DNA of 53,464 nt, taken from IMG/VR virus record IMGVR_UViG_3300003323_000540, positions 64,001-117,464 of that record, one strand, 5' to 3'. Each line of letters opens with the position of its first letter. Position 1 is the stretch's first letter. The DNA comes from a virus. Both the position numbers and the translations under genes were made by a program. This document shows positions 27,062 through 33,865 of this stretch, piece after piece. A model generated the notes under the pieces. It did no database searches. It had not been told where the DNA came from and saw only the letters and a program-made list of their open reading frames with translations.

Positions 27062-27799
27062 TTATTTATTTTCCACAATGATTTTGTGTTCATTCATTAG
27101 TCTTGCTGAAAGACGTCTTGCTTGTTCTGGAGTTGAGCCAAGTGAACCTAATTCAACTGCTGTAACTGCTTTTGCAAATTCATCATTCATATCAAGTTTG
27201 CCATCTTGACCTTTCTTGATGTTATCAAACATGATGTTAGCGAGTTCAGTACGATCTGAAAGCTTATTAAGATTGAGTTTCTTATATGAAGCCAAATCTT
27301 TCGCTTCTTCACCTTTACTGATTTCAAAGCGATCTACTACATTCTTAATATTTACAGATTTGCGTTCAAGCGGTTGCTTTTCGATAATACCAAGTTTTTC
27401 AGAAAGAGCTTTTACCAGTTCAGTATTTGCTTTGTTTGACGCGATTGATTCATCAACTGCTTTCTTTAATTCTTCGATCTTAGCAGAACTTTCTGCTATT
27501 TGTTGATCTTTGAAAGCAATTACATTTGTAAGTGCATTAAACTTTGCGTCGAAACCTTTTATGATTTCTTCACTTACAATATTTTTATCTTCTTTTGGAG
27601 CTTCTTTTTTACCTTCCAATTTAGCTTTAATATCTTCTGCCTTTTTAATGGTGTCTTGATATTCAGCTTCTAATTTTGCCTTTTCAGTATCGGCTGTTTT
27701 TGCTTCTTCACCTTTTTGAATTTCAGCTGCTTGATTTTTGTTCAAGCCTAAAATTTCCAGTGCTTTATTGTATGCTTCTTGAGATACTTTGTTTTCCAT
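27062..27799 (-). CDS. capsid scaffolding protein
   Basis: The 245-residue protein lies between protease and capsid genes, is predicted to be almost entirely helical and is dominated by Lys, Glu and Ala (for example KLEAEYQDTIKKAEDIKAKL and QIAESSAKIEELKKAVDES). A C-terminal region after residue 150 carries a shorter ordered domain ending RLMNEHKIIVENK, which could bind the capsid protein. These are hallmarks of scaffolding proteins that are degraded by the prohead protease. It has a late promoter motif about 50 bp upstream. Confidence 0.75.
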   Translation of the reverse strand: MENKVSQEAYNKALEILGLNKNQAAEIQKGEEAKTADTEKAKLEAEYQDTIKKAEDIKAKLEGKKEAPKEDKNIVSEEIIKGFDAKFNALTNVIAFKDQQIAESSAKIEELKKAVDESIASNKANTELVKALSEKLGIIEKQPLERKSVNIKNVVDRFEISKGEEAKDLASYKKLNLNKLSDRTELANIMFDNIKKGQDGKLDMNDEFAKAVTAVELGSLGSTPEQARRLSARLMNEHKIIVENK

Positions 27800-27848
27800 A
27801 ATTGGAGTTAAAATTTTATTAGAAAAGTATTATCCTAATCTAAGTGAA

Positions 27849-27861
27849 TTAAACATACTAA
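27849..27861 (-). promoter_or_regulatory. late promoter motif upstream of scaffold
   Basis: Minus-strand TTAGTATGTTTAA is a one-base variant of the recurrent motif, 49 bp before the scaffold start. The unit would include scaffold and capsid genes. Confidence 0.55.
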
Positions 27862-27901
27862 AATTTTACAATCACTTTTTAACAGTTAAAAAAATATTTT
27901 T

Positions 27902-28750
27902 TTATTTTGTTGAATCAATTGCAACGGCAAGATCAATTACTCTCTTGCATGACTCAAAATCTAATTGATGTTCTGTAATTAATTTGTAATACATTTCACC
28001 TTTACTCAACTCTTCTTTCTTCTTTTTCTTTTTTATTTTTCTATCGCCTTGATCTACTGATTCTTCTTTCAAAGGTTCTTGAGTAAGAACTTTATCTGTA
28101 GTGTCTTTGCCAGTAATGTCACCGGCAACCATTGCTTTGGTTAACTCAAGATTATTATCAATGGTATATCGCACACCATTCTCTACTATATCCAAAATAA
28201 ATTCAGTTCCTTCTTGATTTTCAAATTTCAAATTGTCAATTCCTCCTTTGACAATATCCATTTGAGTTCCAGGGCAAACAGGAGTTGGAGTTATCGCTAC
28301 TTGAGTGATCTTAGCTTTCTTAATTATATTCTCATTGTTTGGATCTTTCTCTAAAGGAATGCCTTCAATAGAAAATCCCATTCTACGAGTCTTAGAATTC
28401 TTCTCCATTATTTCAGCGGCATCATAAACGTCACGAGCCAATTGAGAATCTGGATAGAGATATCCTTCAATGTATAATTCATTTGATTTTGTGATGTGAG
28501 CTTTTGTAGGCTCTCCAATAATAGCGGTCGGCTTATTCTTCCAAAGGTGATGGAAGTTGATGAATCCTTTTTGCAAGAATTGATCTAATTGAAATCCAGA
28601 AGGATCAAGCCATTGATTCTGGCTATCCAATCCTTTATTTGGATTAGAGGCGATTCCTTTAAACTTCATGTTGGAATATCGCTCTTCTCCTTTCTTCTCT
28701 GATTTCTCTATTTCAATTGGAACGAATATTGAAAATTTTTCTTCTTGCAT
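27902..28750 (-). CDS. prohead serine protease
   Basis: The 282-residue protein has the layout of HK97-type prohead proteases: beta-barrel start (NMKFKGIASNPNKGLDSQNQ), catalytic-type His in GFINFHHLW (His67/68), and the catalytic-type Ser in RRMGFSIEG (Ser127), followed by ITQVAITPTPVCPGTQ. It would cleave scaffold and capsid N-termini during maturation. The C-terminal tail (residues 202-233) is 23/32 identical to residues 24-55 of the major capsid protein and is followed by a Lys-rich stretch (KIKKKKKKEELSK), a plausible self-cleavage or scaffold-binding tail. A late promoter motif is 20 bp upstream. Confidence 0.85.
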   Translation of the reverse strand: MQEEKFSIFVPIEIEKSEKKGEERYSNMKFKGIASNPNKGLDSQNQWLDPSGFQLDQFLQKGFINFHHLWKNKPTAIIGEPTKAHITKSNELYIEGYLYPDSQLARDVYDAAEIMEKNSKTRRMGFSIEGIPLEKDPNNENIIKKAKITQVAITPTPVCPGTQMDIVKGGIDNLKFENQEGTEFILDIVENGVRYTIDNNLELTKAMVAGDITGKDTTDKVLTQEPLKEESVDQGDRKIKKKKKKEELSKGEMYYKLITEHQLDFESCKRVIDLAVAIDSTK

Positions 28751-28770
28751 ACAAAATTTTATGTATGCAA

Positions 28771-28783
28771 TTAAAAATACTAA
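28771..28783 (-). promoter_or_regulatory. late promoter motif upstream of prohead protease
   Basis: Minus-strand TTAGTATTTTTAA, perfect match to the motif, 20 bp before the protease start and directly downstream of the tRNA-Pro gene. It marks the start of the head module. Confidence 0.65.
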
Positions 28784-28790
28784 AAAATAG

Positions 28791-28867
28791 TGGTAGGGTA
28801 GACAGGATTTGCACCTGCAATAATCCCGCTTCCAAGGCGGGTAACCACACTAATGGATCGCTACCCT
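28791..28867 (-). tRNA. tRNA-Pro (anticodon UGG), CCA encoded
   Basis: The minus strand folds into a cloverleaf with a 7 bp acceptor stem (AGGGTAG with CTACCCT), discriminator A and an encoded CCA. The anticodon stem CCCGC/GCGGG encloses CTTGGAA, giving anticodon TGG (Pro). The T arm is GCAGG/CCTGT with loop TGCAAAT. The D arm is weak and its loop lacks the usual GG, common in phage tRNAs. It reads CCA codons, which are favoured in A+T-rich genomes. Confidence 0.82.
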
Positions 28868-28879
28868 ATAAAATAAAAT

Positions 28880-28906
28880 AGCCCCTGAATTTTTTGTTCA
28901 GAGGCT
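28880..28906 (-). terminator. hairpin between tRNA genes, possible terminator
   Basis: A 9-pair stem with one mismatch (28880-28889 with 28897-28906) encloses a T-rich loop and is followed on the minus strand by ATTTTATTTTAT. It separates the tRNA-Pro gene from upstream DNA. Confidence 0.55.
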
Positions 28907-28931
28907 AAGTCGCATTGATAACGCTTATCTT

Positions 28932-29009
28932 TTATATAACATGGTTATCCATCCAAACAAATCTGTTCAGTTTGGGTTGCGGAAATAATATGTTAATATT
29001 CAATTTCAT
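28932..29009 (-). CDS. possible 25-residue mini-protein
   Basis: A short ATG-started frame (MKLNINILFPQPKLNRFVWM, then five more residues) begins 12 bp after an exact TATATTTG promoter box and occupies the gap between the two tRNA genes. There is no homology evidence visible; it may be a leader peptide or chance. The rest of the gap 28907-29046 shows no other feature than the promoter. Confidence 0.25.
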   Translation of the reverse strand: MKLNINILFPQPKLNRFVWMDNHVI

Positions 29010-29021
29010 GATCTATTATAC

Positions 29022-29034
29022 GCAAATATACTAA
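29022..29034 (-). promoter_or_regulatory. promoter, exact -7 box TATATTTG
   Basis: Minus-strand TTAGTATATTTGC joins the phage motif TTAGTAT to an exact Bacteroidetes -7 box (TATATTTG). It lies between tRNA-Leu and tRNA-Pro and could drive tRNA-Pro expression. Confidence 0.6.
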
Positions 29035-29046
29035 TAAAGTTTTTTG

Positions 29047-29131
29047 TGCTCGAAGAAAGATTCGAACTTTCACGTCCCTTACGAGACAAGGGATTTTAAG
29101 TCCCTCGCGTCTGCCATTTCGCCATTCGAGC
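29047..29131 (-). tRNA. tRNA-Leu (anticodon UAA)
   Basis: The minus strand forms a type II tRNA: acceptor GCTCGAA with TTCGAGC, discriminator A, D loop with the GG-containing sequence, anticodon loop CTTAAAA-like within GGGAC/TCCC giving TAA (Leu), a long variable arm (TGTCTCGTAAGGGACG region) and T arm GAAAG/CTTTC with loop TTCGAAT. CCA is not encoded. Leu-UAA is a typical phage supplement for A+T-rich codon use. Confidence 0.9.
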
Positions 29132-29139
29132 TTTTTATT

Positions 29140-29409
29140 TTATGTTCCTATCCTTATGAACATGTTATTTAACGCTGATTCTTTATGAGCTACTACAATA
29201 CATGATTGATAATGAGGATATACTTTACATCCCATATATTCTATAATATTTGGTTGTTCTATCGTTACTTGATAAACTGAATTAAGATAATCCTGCCAAT
29301 AATTTTTTAAATGGGTTGGAATGTATATCTCTATTTCTTCATTAAACAATCTTAGTTGATTAATGGCATCAACTATTAGTCTATTTATATTTTCACCAAT
29401 TTCTTCCAT
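29140..29409 (-). CDS. small unknown protein between tRNA elements
   Basis: This 89-residue protein has an acidic helical N-terminus (EEIGENINRLIVDAINQLRL) followed by a beta-rich region (EQPNIIEYMGCKVYPHYQSC, then IVVAHKESALNNMFI). It lies between tRNA-Leu and the tRNA-like element and starts with ATG at 29409. I do not recognise it. The intact frame and helix-strand pattern support a real gene. Confidence 0.6.
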   Translation of the reverse strand: MEEIGENINRLIVDAINQLRLFNEEIEIYIPTHLKNYWQDYLNSVYQVTIEQPNIIEYMGCKVYPHYQSCIVVAHKESALNNMFIRIGT

Positions 29410-29425
29410 TTACTATTTCATTTTG

Positions 29426-29502
29426 TTGAGATGGCTGGATTCGAACCAGCGTGCGACCAACTACGGTTTCGACATGGTATAAGCATGAGCCGATACATCT
29501 CA
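29426..29502 (-). tRNA. tRNA-like element with aberrant anticodon arm
   Basis: The minus strand has a perfect 7 bp acceptor stem (TGAGATG with CATCTCA), discriminator A and a perfect T arm (GCTGG TTCGAAT CCAGC). The D arm cannot be formed with a GG-containing loop, the best anticodon stem (CCATG/CGTAG) has one mismatch and a loop TCGAAAC that would read GAA (Phe) but lacks U33, and the variable region is 10 bases long. It is either a divergent tRNA-Phe, a decayed tRNA or a tRNA mimic. CATTTTGTT occurs directly on both sides. Confidence 0.45.
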
Positions 29503-29507
29503 TTTTG

Positions 29508-30146
29508 TTAATCTATATTTCCTTCTGAAAATTCTTTATCTGCGAATAAAGAAGCTAATCCGGTTATTTGTTTAAGGCGCAACAATTCATCTTGATCCAT
29601 TCCTACATGCTTTCTTATCCATCCATCGCTCATTCCAGAAGCAACAAGTTCTGAAACAATATCTGACATTATATCTACGGAATGAGATCCCCTTGCACGG
29701 TTATGTCGAATTGTTGACGCCATTCTATCTGTCTCTCCTTCTTGAGTAGATCTAATCAATGTTGTTGGTATCCTAGCAAATGTACTATCGCTTATGTCTT
29801 TATATGTTCTTTCTATCTTCCTTCTGTGAGTTCCATCTACAATTCTTAACGGCCCATTCTTTTGTTTAAATGTTGCTATAGGCATTGTATAACCGTCAGA
29901 AGCTATTGATTGATGAAGTAATTCAAATTCAGGACTTGCAACCGAGTTTGGATTAATCCTTTGTGTTTCTACAAATTCCGATTTCTCCCAAAGTACGCAA
30001 TCAACTGGATGATGTTTTAAAGGACTGACTGAATGCAATTCCTTTCTTATTTCATTTAACAAATCAATCTTGTCATCAACATTAGATACTGATTCTATTT
30101 GTTCTTTCAATAATGTTAATAACTCATTTACTATTTGTTTGTCCAT
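29508..30146 (-). CDS. ibrB-like: ParB/Srx-like nuclease-fold protein (IbrB-like)
   Basis: From the ATG at 30146 this is a 212-residue ParB-superfamily protein. Visible motifs are PLRIVDGTHRRKIERT (ParB box II type), preceded by SIASDGYTMPIATFKQ and followed by STIRHNRARGSH, the conserved N-R-x-R element. A helical C-terminus resembles the partner-binding region. Such proteins are known as IbrB and pair with the PAPS-reductase-like IbrA encoded upstream here. The longer frame start at 30182 would overlap the HNH gene by 59 bp, so the ATG at 30146 (23 bp overlap) is preferred. It probably acts with IbrA; the target is unknown. Confidence 0.8.
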   Translation of the reverse strand: MDKQIVNELLTLLKEQIESVSNVDDKIDLLNEIRKELHSVSPLKHHPVDCVLWEKSEFVETQRINPNSVASPEFELLHQSIASDGYTMPIATFKQKNGPLRIVDGTHRRKIERTYKDISDSTFARIPTTLIRSTQEGETDRMASTIRHNRARGSHSVDIMSDIVSELVASGMSDGWIRKHVGMDQDELLRLKQITGLASLFADKEFSEGNID

Positions 30147-30756
30147 TGATTTTATTTTTTTGAAATGTATAAATTCTCTCAACTCCTTCTAAAAATTCCT
30201 TTTGAGAATAATCGTTTTTCATAATATTACATTGAATACAGCAAGATACGGAATTTTCTAACGTATAATCTTCTAAGCTGTTCAATCTATCAACTCCATT
30301 AGCATAAATCCAAGCTTTTTCTATATATTTTTTATTATACCAATTTTCTTTTGATATCCGAATGTTGCCATCACTAATTCGATAATAGGCATTGAATTTT
30401 GGCGGGTTTACTCCACAATAATAACAATTTTTAGAAATAATTTCTTTATGTTGTTCTTTAGTTATGCTTACAAATATACCTCTGGTCTTAGCATTATTTA
30501 TCAATCTACGATATAGTAAAGAATATGATACATCGCCTTCGCCCCTAAGCATTAGATCACTTCTAGTGCAACCACAAGATTTGCTTTGACCGTCAATAAT
30601 TTTATATATAGCTCTACTATAGACCTTTCCACAAATACATAGTACAAACCATTTTCCAGAATATTTACTTTCATCGTCTCTTTTTAAAAAAGTCCAATTA
30701 CCAATCTTTTGATTTGTATAATCAATCCCTGCTATTCCAGTTCCTTTTTTTGCCAC
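30124..30756 (-). CDS. HNH homing endonuclease
   Basis: This 210-residue protein has an N-terminal zinc-ribbon-like segment (CICGKVYSRAI, then SKSCGCTRSDL) and a C-terminal HNH nuclease domain: CYYCGVNPP (Cys111, Cys114), ANGVDRLNS (Asn153, Asp156, Arg157) and SCCIQCNIMKN (Cys173/176). This form (zinc finger plus HNH) is common among free-standing phage endonucleases. It sits between the IbrA-like and IbrB-like genes and overlaps both (35 and 23 bp), which is what an inserted selfish gene accommodated at an operon junction would look like. Confidence 0.88.
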   Translation of the reverse strand: MAKKGTGIAGIDYTNQKIGNWTFLKRDDESKYSGKWFVLCICGKVYSRAIYKIIDGQSKSCGCTRSDLMLRGEGDVSYSLLYRRLINNAKTRGIFVSITKEQHKEIISKNCYYCGVNPPKFNAYYRISDGNIRISKENWYNKKYIEKAWIYANGVDRLNSLEDYTLENSVSCCIQCNIMKNDYSQKEFLEGVERIYTFQKNKINGQTNSK

Positions 30757-32038
30757 TAATTTTTGATTTTAAATTCTCATACTTATTTGTTGCATTTTGT
30801 CTTAGTTCCATTTCTCCTTTTGTTAGACTAAATCCGCAACTTTTAAGAAGATGATCATTTCGTAGTATAGCTAAACAAATTCTTTTATAAGAGGGAACAT
30901 CGTTAAATTCTTTTACATTAGTATCATCTACATATTCCATTGTAACGGCAACCTTATCCGTTTTATAATTCGTTGTTCCTACTATTTTAAACTTTACATT
31001 CTCTTTCCTTAATTCTTGTATTGTTTCATCTGAAAGCACGCCACCGCGTTCCCTCCAAAACTTTATGCTAGTCTCTACTTTTTTTTTATAATTATCGGAT
31101 GTTTTGTTTGGCAATGTCTTTAACAAAAACTCCATGTAGCTCTTCCATGTATGGCCTTCTGGCAACTTTACATTCTTTCTTCCCATTGCCTTAGTTCCTC
31201 CGTAAAGAGCTGTAAAGTTAACTCCGTTTACCCTTGAGATTAATTTCCCCCATGTGTCCGGCTCAATGATTCTATATAATTTTAAACTCTCTTGAGCAGT
31301 AGAAAGGAATGGACTTGCAACGCGCATTTTATCAATTGTTAATCCAGCCTTATAGAATAGATCATATAATCTATTATAACTCCAATTGAATTTTGCATTG
31401 CCTACCCAAATATCTTGAGTTGTCCAATCGAAAATAGGATAAGCGTTGTAAACATTTGTATCCATCTTCTTTGTCCATTGATAGTCTTTGAACTTATTAT
31501 AGTTTCTATCGCTATGAATGGCACGCCATCTATCTAAACTTTCTTGAGTTCTGATTCCAACTAAACAGCATGTTTTCTTCGCTCCTTTCTTTTCGTGTAT
31601 CCAGCTGGAAAACAATTCTTGGAATTCATAATCCCACATATTTTCCTTAAAGAAGGGAAAGTCCTCTTTCGTATAATATTTCTTTGGAAGCTTGCTTACC
31701 CACAGATCTTTTTTCTCTTCTTCCCAGGGCCTCCAAAAAGCATCATACATTGATGTACAAGTTGTGACCTTAAATGGAACGCAACATCTATACACTTCTA
31801 TAATGTCCTGATTCTCTGACAATGCTTTATCTACGTATTCCGTAGTCATTGTGTATTGAGCTTCATAGTCCAGATGGAAAACGCCTAATTTTCTTCCCGG
31901 CAAATTCTTACGAATATAATCAACACAAAGATTTAGTAGTACTCCGCTATCTTTCCCTCCACTAAAGGAGACATAGGCATTATCGAATTCTTCAAATATT
32001 ACTTTGAGCCTGTGTTGCGTTTTTTCGTAGACGTTCAT
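30722..32038 (-). CDS. ibrA-like: PAPS reductase-like PP-loop protein (IbrA-like, DUF3440 type)
   Basis: The 438-residue protein carries an N-terminal PP-loop ATP pyrophosphatase motif (VSFSGGKDSG, Ser26-Ser31) and the paired elements GVFHLDYEAQYTMTT and KTCCLVGIRTQESLDRWRAI, as in the PAPS reductase/DUF3440 family. The family makes adenylated intermediates for sulfur or related transfers; here the substrate is unknown. Residues 381-404 (VPSYKRICLAILRND) recur in the small protein encoded just upstream. In Escherichia coli the IbrA/IbrB pair regulates immunoglobulin-binding proteins, and similar pairs are frequent in phages. Gene order IbrA, (HNH), IbrB follows that pattern. Confidence 0.85.
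   Translation of the reverse strand: MNVYEKTQHRLKVIFEEFDNAYVSFSGGKDSGVLLNLCVDYIRKNLPGRKLGVFHLDYEAQYTMTTEYVDKALSENQDIIEVYRCCVPFKVTTCTSMYDAFWRPWEEEKKDLWVSKLPKKYYTKEDFPFFKENMWDYEFQELFSSWIHEKKGAKKTCCLVGIRTQESLDRWRAIHSDRNYNKFKDYQWTKKMDTNVYNAYPIFDWTTQDIWVGNAKFNWSYNRLYDLFYKAGLTIDKMRVASPFLSTAQESLKLYRIIEPDTWGKLISRVNGVNFTALYGGTKAMGRKNVKLPEGHTWKSYMEFLLKTLPNKTSDNYKKKVETSIKFWRERGGVLSDETIQELRKENVKFKIVGTTNYKTDKVAVTMEYVDDTNVKEFNDVPSYKRICLAILRNDHLLKSCGFSLTKGEMELRQNATNKYENLKSKISGKKRNWNSRD
30827..30898 (-). repeat. 72 bp diverged repeat, copy in the IbrA-like gene
   Basis: This segment codes for residues 381-404 of the IbrA-like protein and pairs with 32085-32156 in the small upstream gene. The 37 bp at the high-coordinate end differ at only 4 positions; the rest is more diverged. 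Confidence 0.75.
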
Positions 32039-32249
32039 CTATCTCTATTCGTTTTAATGTGCTATAAATTTCACTCTTTGGTTTTGAAAATCCAAGGGTT
32101 TGTAAGCAAATATCATTCTGTAGTATCGCTAAACAAATTTGTTTATAAGATGGAACCTTATCACTTATTTCCTGTGGAGCTTCATCTGGCAATTCTGGAT
32201 AGCATCTATTTTGCCAAGTCGTTATGTATTCGTTAATTCTTTCTCGCAT
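31992..32249 (-). CDS. small protein duplicating the IbrA C-terminal motif
   Basis: The 85-residue protein has an N-terminal helical region (ERINEYITTWQNRCYPELPD) and a C-terminal part whose residues 32-55 (VPSYKQICLAILQND) closely match IbrA residues 381-404, with strong identity at DNA level as well. It overlaps the IbrA start by 47 bp and the upstream 127-residue gene by 17 bp. It is probably a paralogue of the IbrA C-terminal domain that acts with it, perhaps as a partner or competitor. That role is inference. Confidence 0.65.
   Translation of the reverse strand: MRERINEYITTWQNRCYPELPDEAPQEISDKVPSYKQICLAILQNDICLQTLGFSKPKSEIYSTLKRIEIDERLRKNATQAQSNI
32085..32156 (-). repeat. 72 bp diverged repeat, copy in the 85-residue gene
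   Basis: This segment codes for residues 32-55 of the 85-residue protein and is the partner of 30827-30898. Direct orientation, about 1.26 kb apart. Confidence 0.75.
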
Positions 32250-32616
32250 ATTCTTCTATCCATTCATCAATTGTCAGTTGCGCTATCTCATCAGCTTCTT
32301 CTCTTTGCTTATCAGTTAATTCCTTCCAAGCTAAACGAGTAATGTATTCTGGACAATTGATTTCCATTTGTACCGCACAATGTCCAAGGAATGCCCTTCT
32401 ATTGGCTGATACGTTTGTTAACGTATTGAGCATGGTATTAGGCCAAAGGGTTACTACCTTTTGCATAGCAGTCCCGTATTTAACCCAATCCCCTGTAAAC
32501 TCAATTGCTTTTTGTAATAAAATATTCTCTTCTTCCTTATCGTTGATTTTCCTCCACATCCCCTCCTTCCAATCTTCCCATTCCCAATAAGGGATATAGA
32601 CACGCGCAATTCTCAT
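32233..32616 (-). CDS. conserved-looking phage protein of the IbrAB cassette
   Basis: This 127-residue protein begins MRIARVYIPYWEWEDWKEGM and contains the Trp-rich and helical pattern AIEFTGDWVKYGTAMQKVV, then SANRRAFLGHCAVQMEINCP. The mid-part with NRRAFLGHCAVQMEINCPEY has a strongly conserved appearance. It directly precedes the 85-residue and IbrA-like genes with a 17 bp overlap, so it probably belongs to the same functional unit. No catalytic motif is known to me. Confidence 0.65.
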   Translation of the reverse strand: MRIARVYIPYWEWEDWKEGMWRKINDKEEENILLQKAIEFTGDWVKYGTAMQKVVTLWPNTMLNTLTNVSANRRAFLGHCAVQMEINCPEYITRLAWKELTDKQREEADEIAQLTIDEWIEEYARKN

Positions 32617-32859
32617 CTACTTTATTTTCTTCATCTTTAAGTTTCTTTGGTCATTGCTATTATCGGAGCAATAGTGACCATTGGGAAGATATTTCTCTAT
32701 TGTCTCTGTACCTCCATTCTTACTAAGGATAGCGCATACAATAGTAAAATGTCCTTTTAGATCAGTTGCTAGTATTCTAGCACTTCTACCTTCTACAGTA
32801 ACTAATTCATAGTTGCCTGTTTTGAATTTTTCGAGATCGAAATTAATTAGCTCTTTCAT
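32617..32859 (-). CDS. small unknown protein
   Basis: The frame is open from 32895, but the ATG at 32859 (MKELINFDLEKFKTGNYELV) is preferred because the upstream part overlaps the leader next to the DUF932 terminator. The 80-residue protein has a beta pattern (LVTVEGRSARILATDLKGHF, then TIVCAILSKNGGTETIEKYL) like small phage proteins that occur in host-takeover regions. It has an A-rich leader with CAAA elements similar to those of DUF932 and the 317-residue gene, and it abuts the 127-residue gene. Confidence 0.6.
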   Translation of the reverse strand: MKELINFDLEKFKTGNYELVTVEGRSARILATDLKGHFTIVCAILSKNGGTETIEKYLPNGHYCSDNSNDQRNLKMKKIK

Positions 32860-32890
32860 ATTTGTTTTTCGTTTTTTGATGCCCCTAAAT

Positions 32891-32921
32891 AACAAAAGGA
32901 CTTACATTTCTGCAAGTCCTT
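32891..32921 (-). terminator. rho-independent terminator after DUF932 gene
   Basis: An 8 bp stem (32896-32903 with 32914-32921) is followed on the minus strand by TTTTGTTATTT. It lies between the DUF932 gene and the 80-residue gene. Confidence 0.75.
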
Positions 32922-32942
32922 CTTAATAATAATTTTTTTGAT

Positions 32943-33776
32943 TTATATCGCTTCTATCTCTGCAAACAGTCTTGAATCTATTACTGTTCTTTGTGCGTCT
33001 GTCTTTTTATTTCTTTCATCAGAATTCAACCATTCATTCATTGCATTGTAGATGATCCATTTATTTGGCTTTACATTCAAAAGCTTGGATTCTTTCTTAA
33101 TAATATCCAGAACAAATTCTGCATTCAAACTTGGAGCATCGTTGTTATCTGATTTCTCAAATTTAAACAGCTTCATTCCATTTGCAACTTCGCGCACAAT
33201 GTCCTGTGGATTGTTTACCAATTGTTCTGCCAAAACTTCAAATCTACGAATGATGTTAACGCCGGTTGTTTTGCGATACTTTTCAAGCAAAGTTTGAATC
33301 TTTGGAATAGTCAGGCTAACTCCGTTCTCTGTATGTCTAACCTTGAAATCAAGATTGAACTGCATCGCATGAAGGCCGTTAGAACATACTTTGCGATAGA
33401 ATCCCAAATATCCGGCAGATGGGGAAGAACCGTCATAAGAATTGATAAGGCGAATTTGAGGTTTTACTACATCCTTTGATGTTGCTACACTCATTTCACC
33501 ATCCAATACATAATCAGCTGAAAATTGAGCATCCTTTATATTTCGATACTTTGCAGTGAAAGCGATTCCCTCTTCTTTCAATTGTTTTTCGAAAGCTCCA
33601 AAGAAATCTTCATTCTTAAGGAGTCCGTATGTAGCTGAACAAGCTTGAACGATTTTGCCGTTTGAAATTACTACGTGCGATGCCTTTCCTTGTCCTGGAT
33701 AATCGCAGATAGCTGACATTGCTAGTTTTCCAACTTTGGGATAAATGTTTGCGGTGATTTCGTTTTGAGTTTTCAT
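32943..33776 (-). CDS. DUF932 family phage/plasmid protein
   Basis: From the ATG at 33776 the protein has 277 residues. It matches the DUF932 (phage/plasmid-like) family by length and by patterns such as VVISNGKIVQACSATYGLLK at the start, VKPQIRLINSYDGSSPSAGY, FYRKVCSNGLHAMQFNLDFK and VSLTIPKIQTLLEKY in the middle. Family members are abundant in phages and conjugative elements, but no biochemical function is established. The gene is autonomous: terminator behind, inverted repeat and A-rich leader in front. Expression may be early or constitutive, which is inference. Confidence 0.82.
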   Translation of the reverse strand: MKTQNEITANIYPKVGKLAMSAICDYPGQGKASHVVISNGKIVQACSATYGLLKNEDFFGAFEKQLKEEGIAFTAKYRNIKDAQFSADYVLDGEMSVATSKDVVKPQIRLINSYDGSSPSAGYLGFYRKVCSNGLHAMQFNLDFKVRHTENGVSLTIPKIQTLLEKYRKTTGVNIIRRFEVLAEQLVNNPQDIVREVANGMKLFKFEKSDNNDAPSLNAEFVLDIIKKESKLLNVKPNKWIIYNAMNEWLNSDERNKKTDAQRTVIDSRLFAEIEAI

Positions 33777-33779
33777 AGT

Positions 33780-33812
33780 CGTTATTTGTTTTTGTTTATG
33801 ATTCAAATAACG
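33780..33812 (-). promoter_or_regulatory. inverted repeat in leader of DUF932 gene
   Basis: A perfect 9 bp inverted repeat, CGTTATTTG and CAAATAACG, with a 15 base spacer lies directly before the start codon. It overlaps the likely promoter or leader. The arrangement parallels that before the 317-residue gene (14193-14224), so it may be an operator or an mRNA hairpin. The adjoining 33813-33865 is A/T-rich without a clear signal. Confidence 0.55.
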
Positions 33813-33865
33813 TATAAAATTCAATCAGGTGCAAACTTTTTAAAAAATATTTTTAAATAATTTTT

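Noticed and set aside
28932-29009. Regulatory leader peptide for the tRNA-Pro unit
   Set aside because: The 25-codon frame was listed only as a low-confidence feature because no stalling motif or partner structure could be shown.
30147-30182. Longer start of the ParB-like protein at 30182
   Set aside because: The extra 12 residues (REFIHFKKIKS) are not ParB-like and would overlap the HNH gene end by 59 bp.
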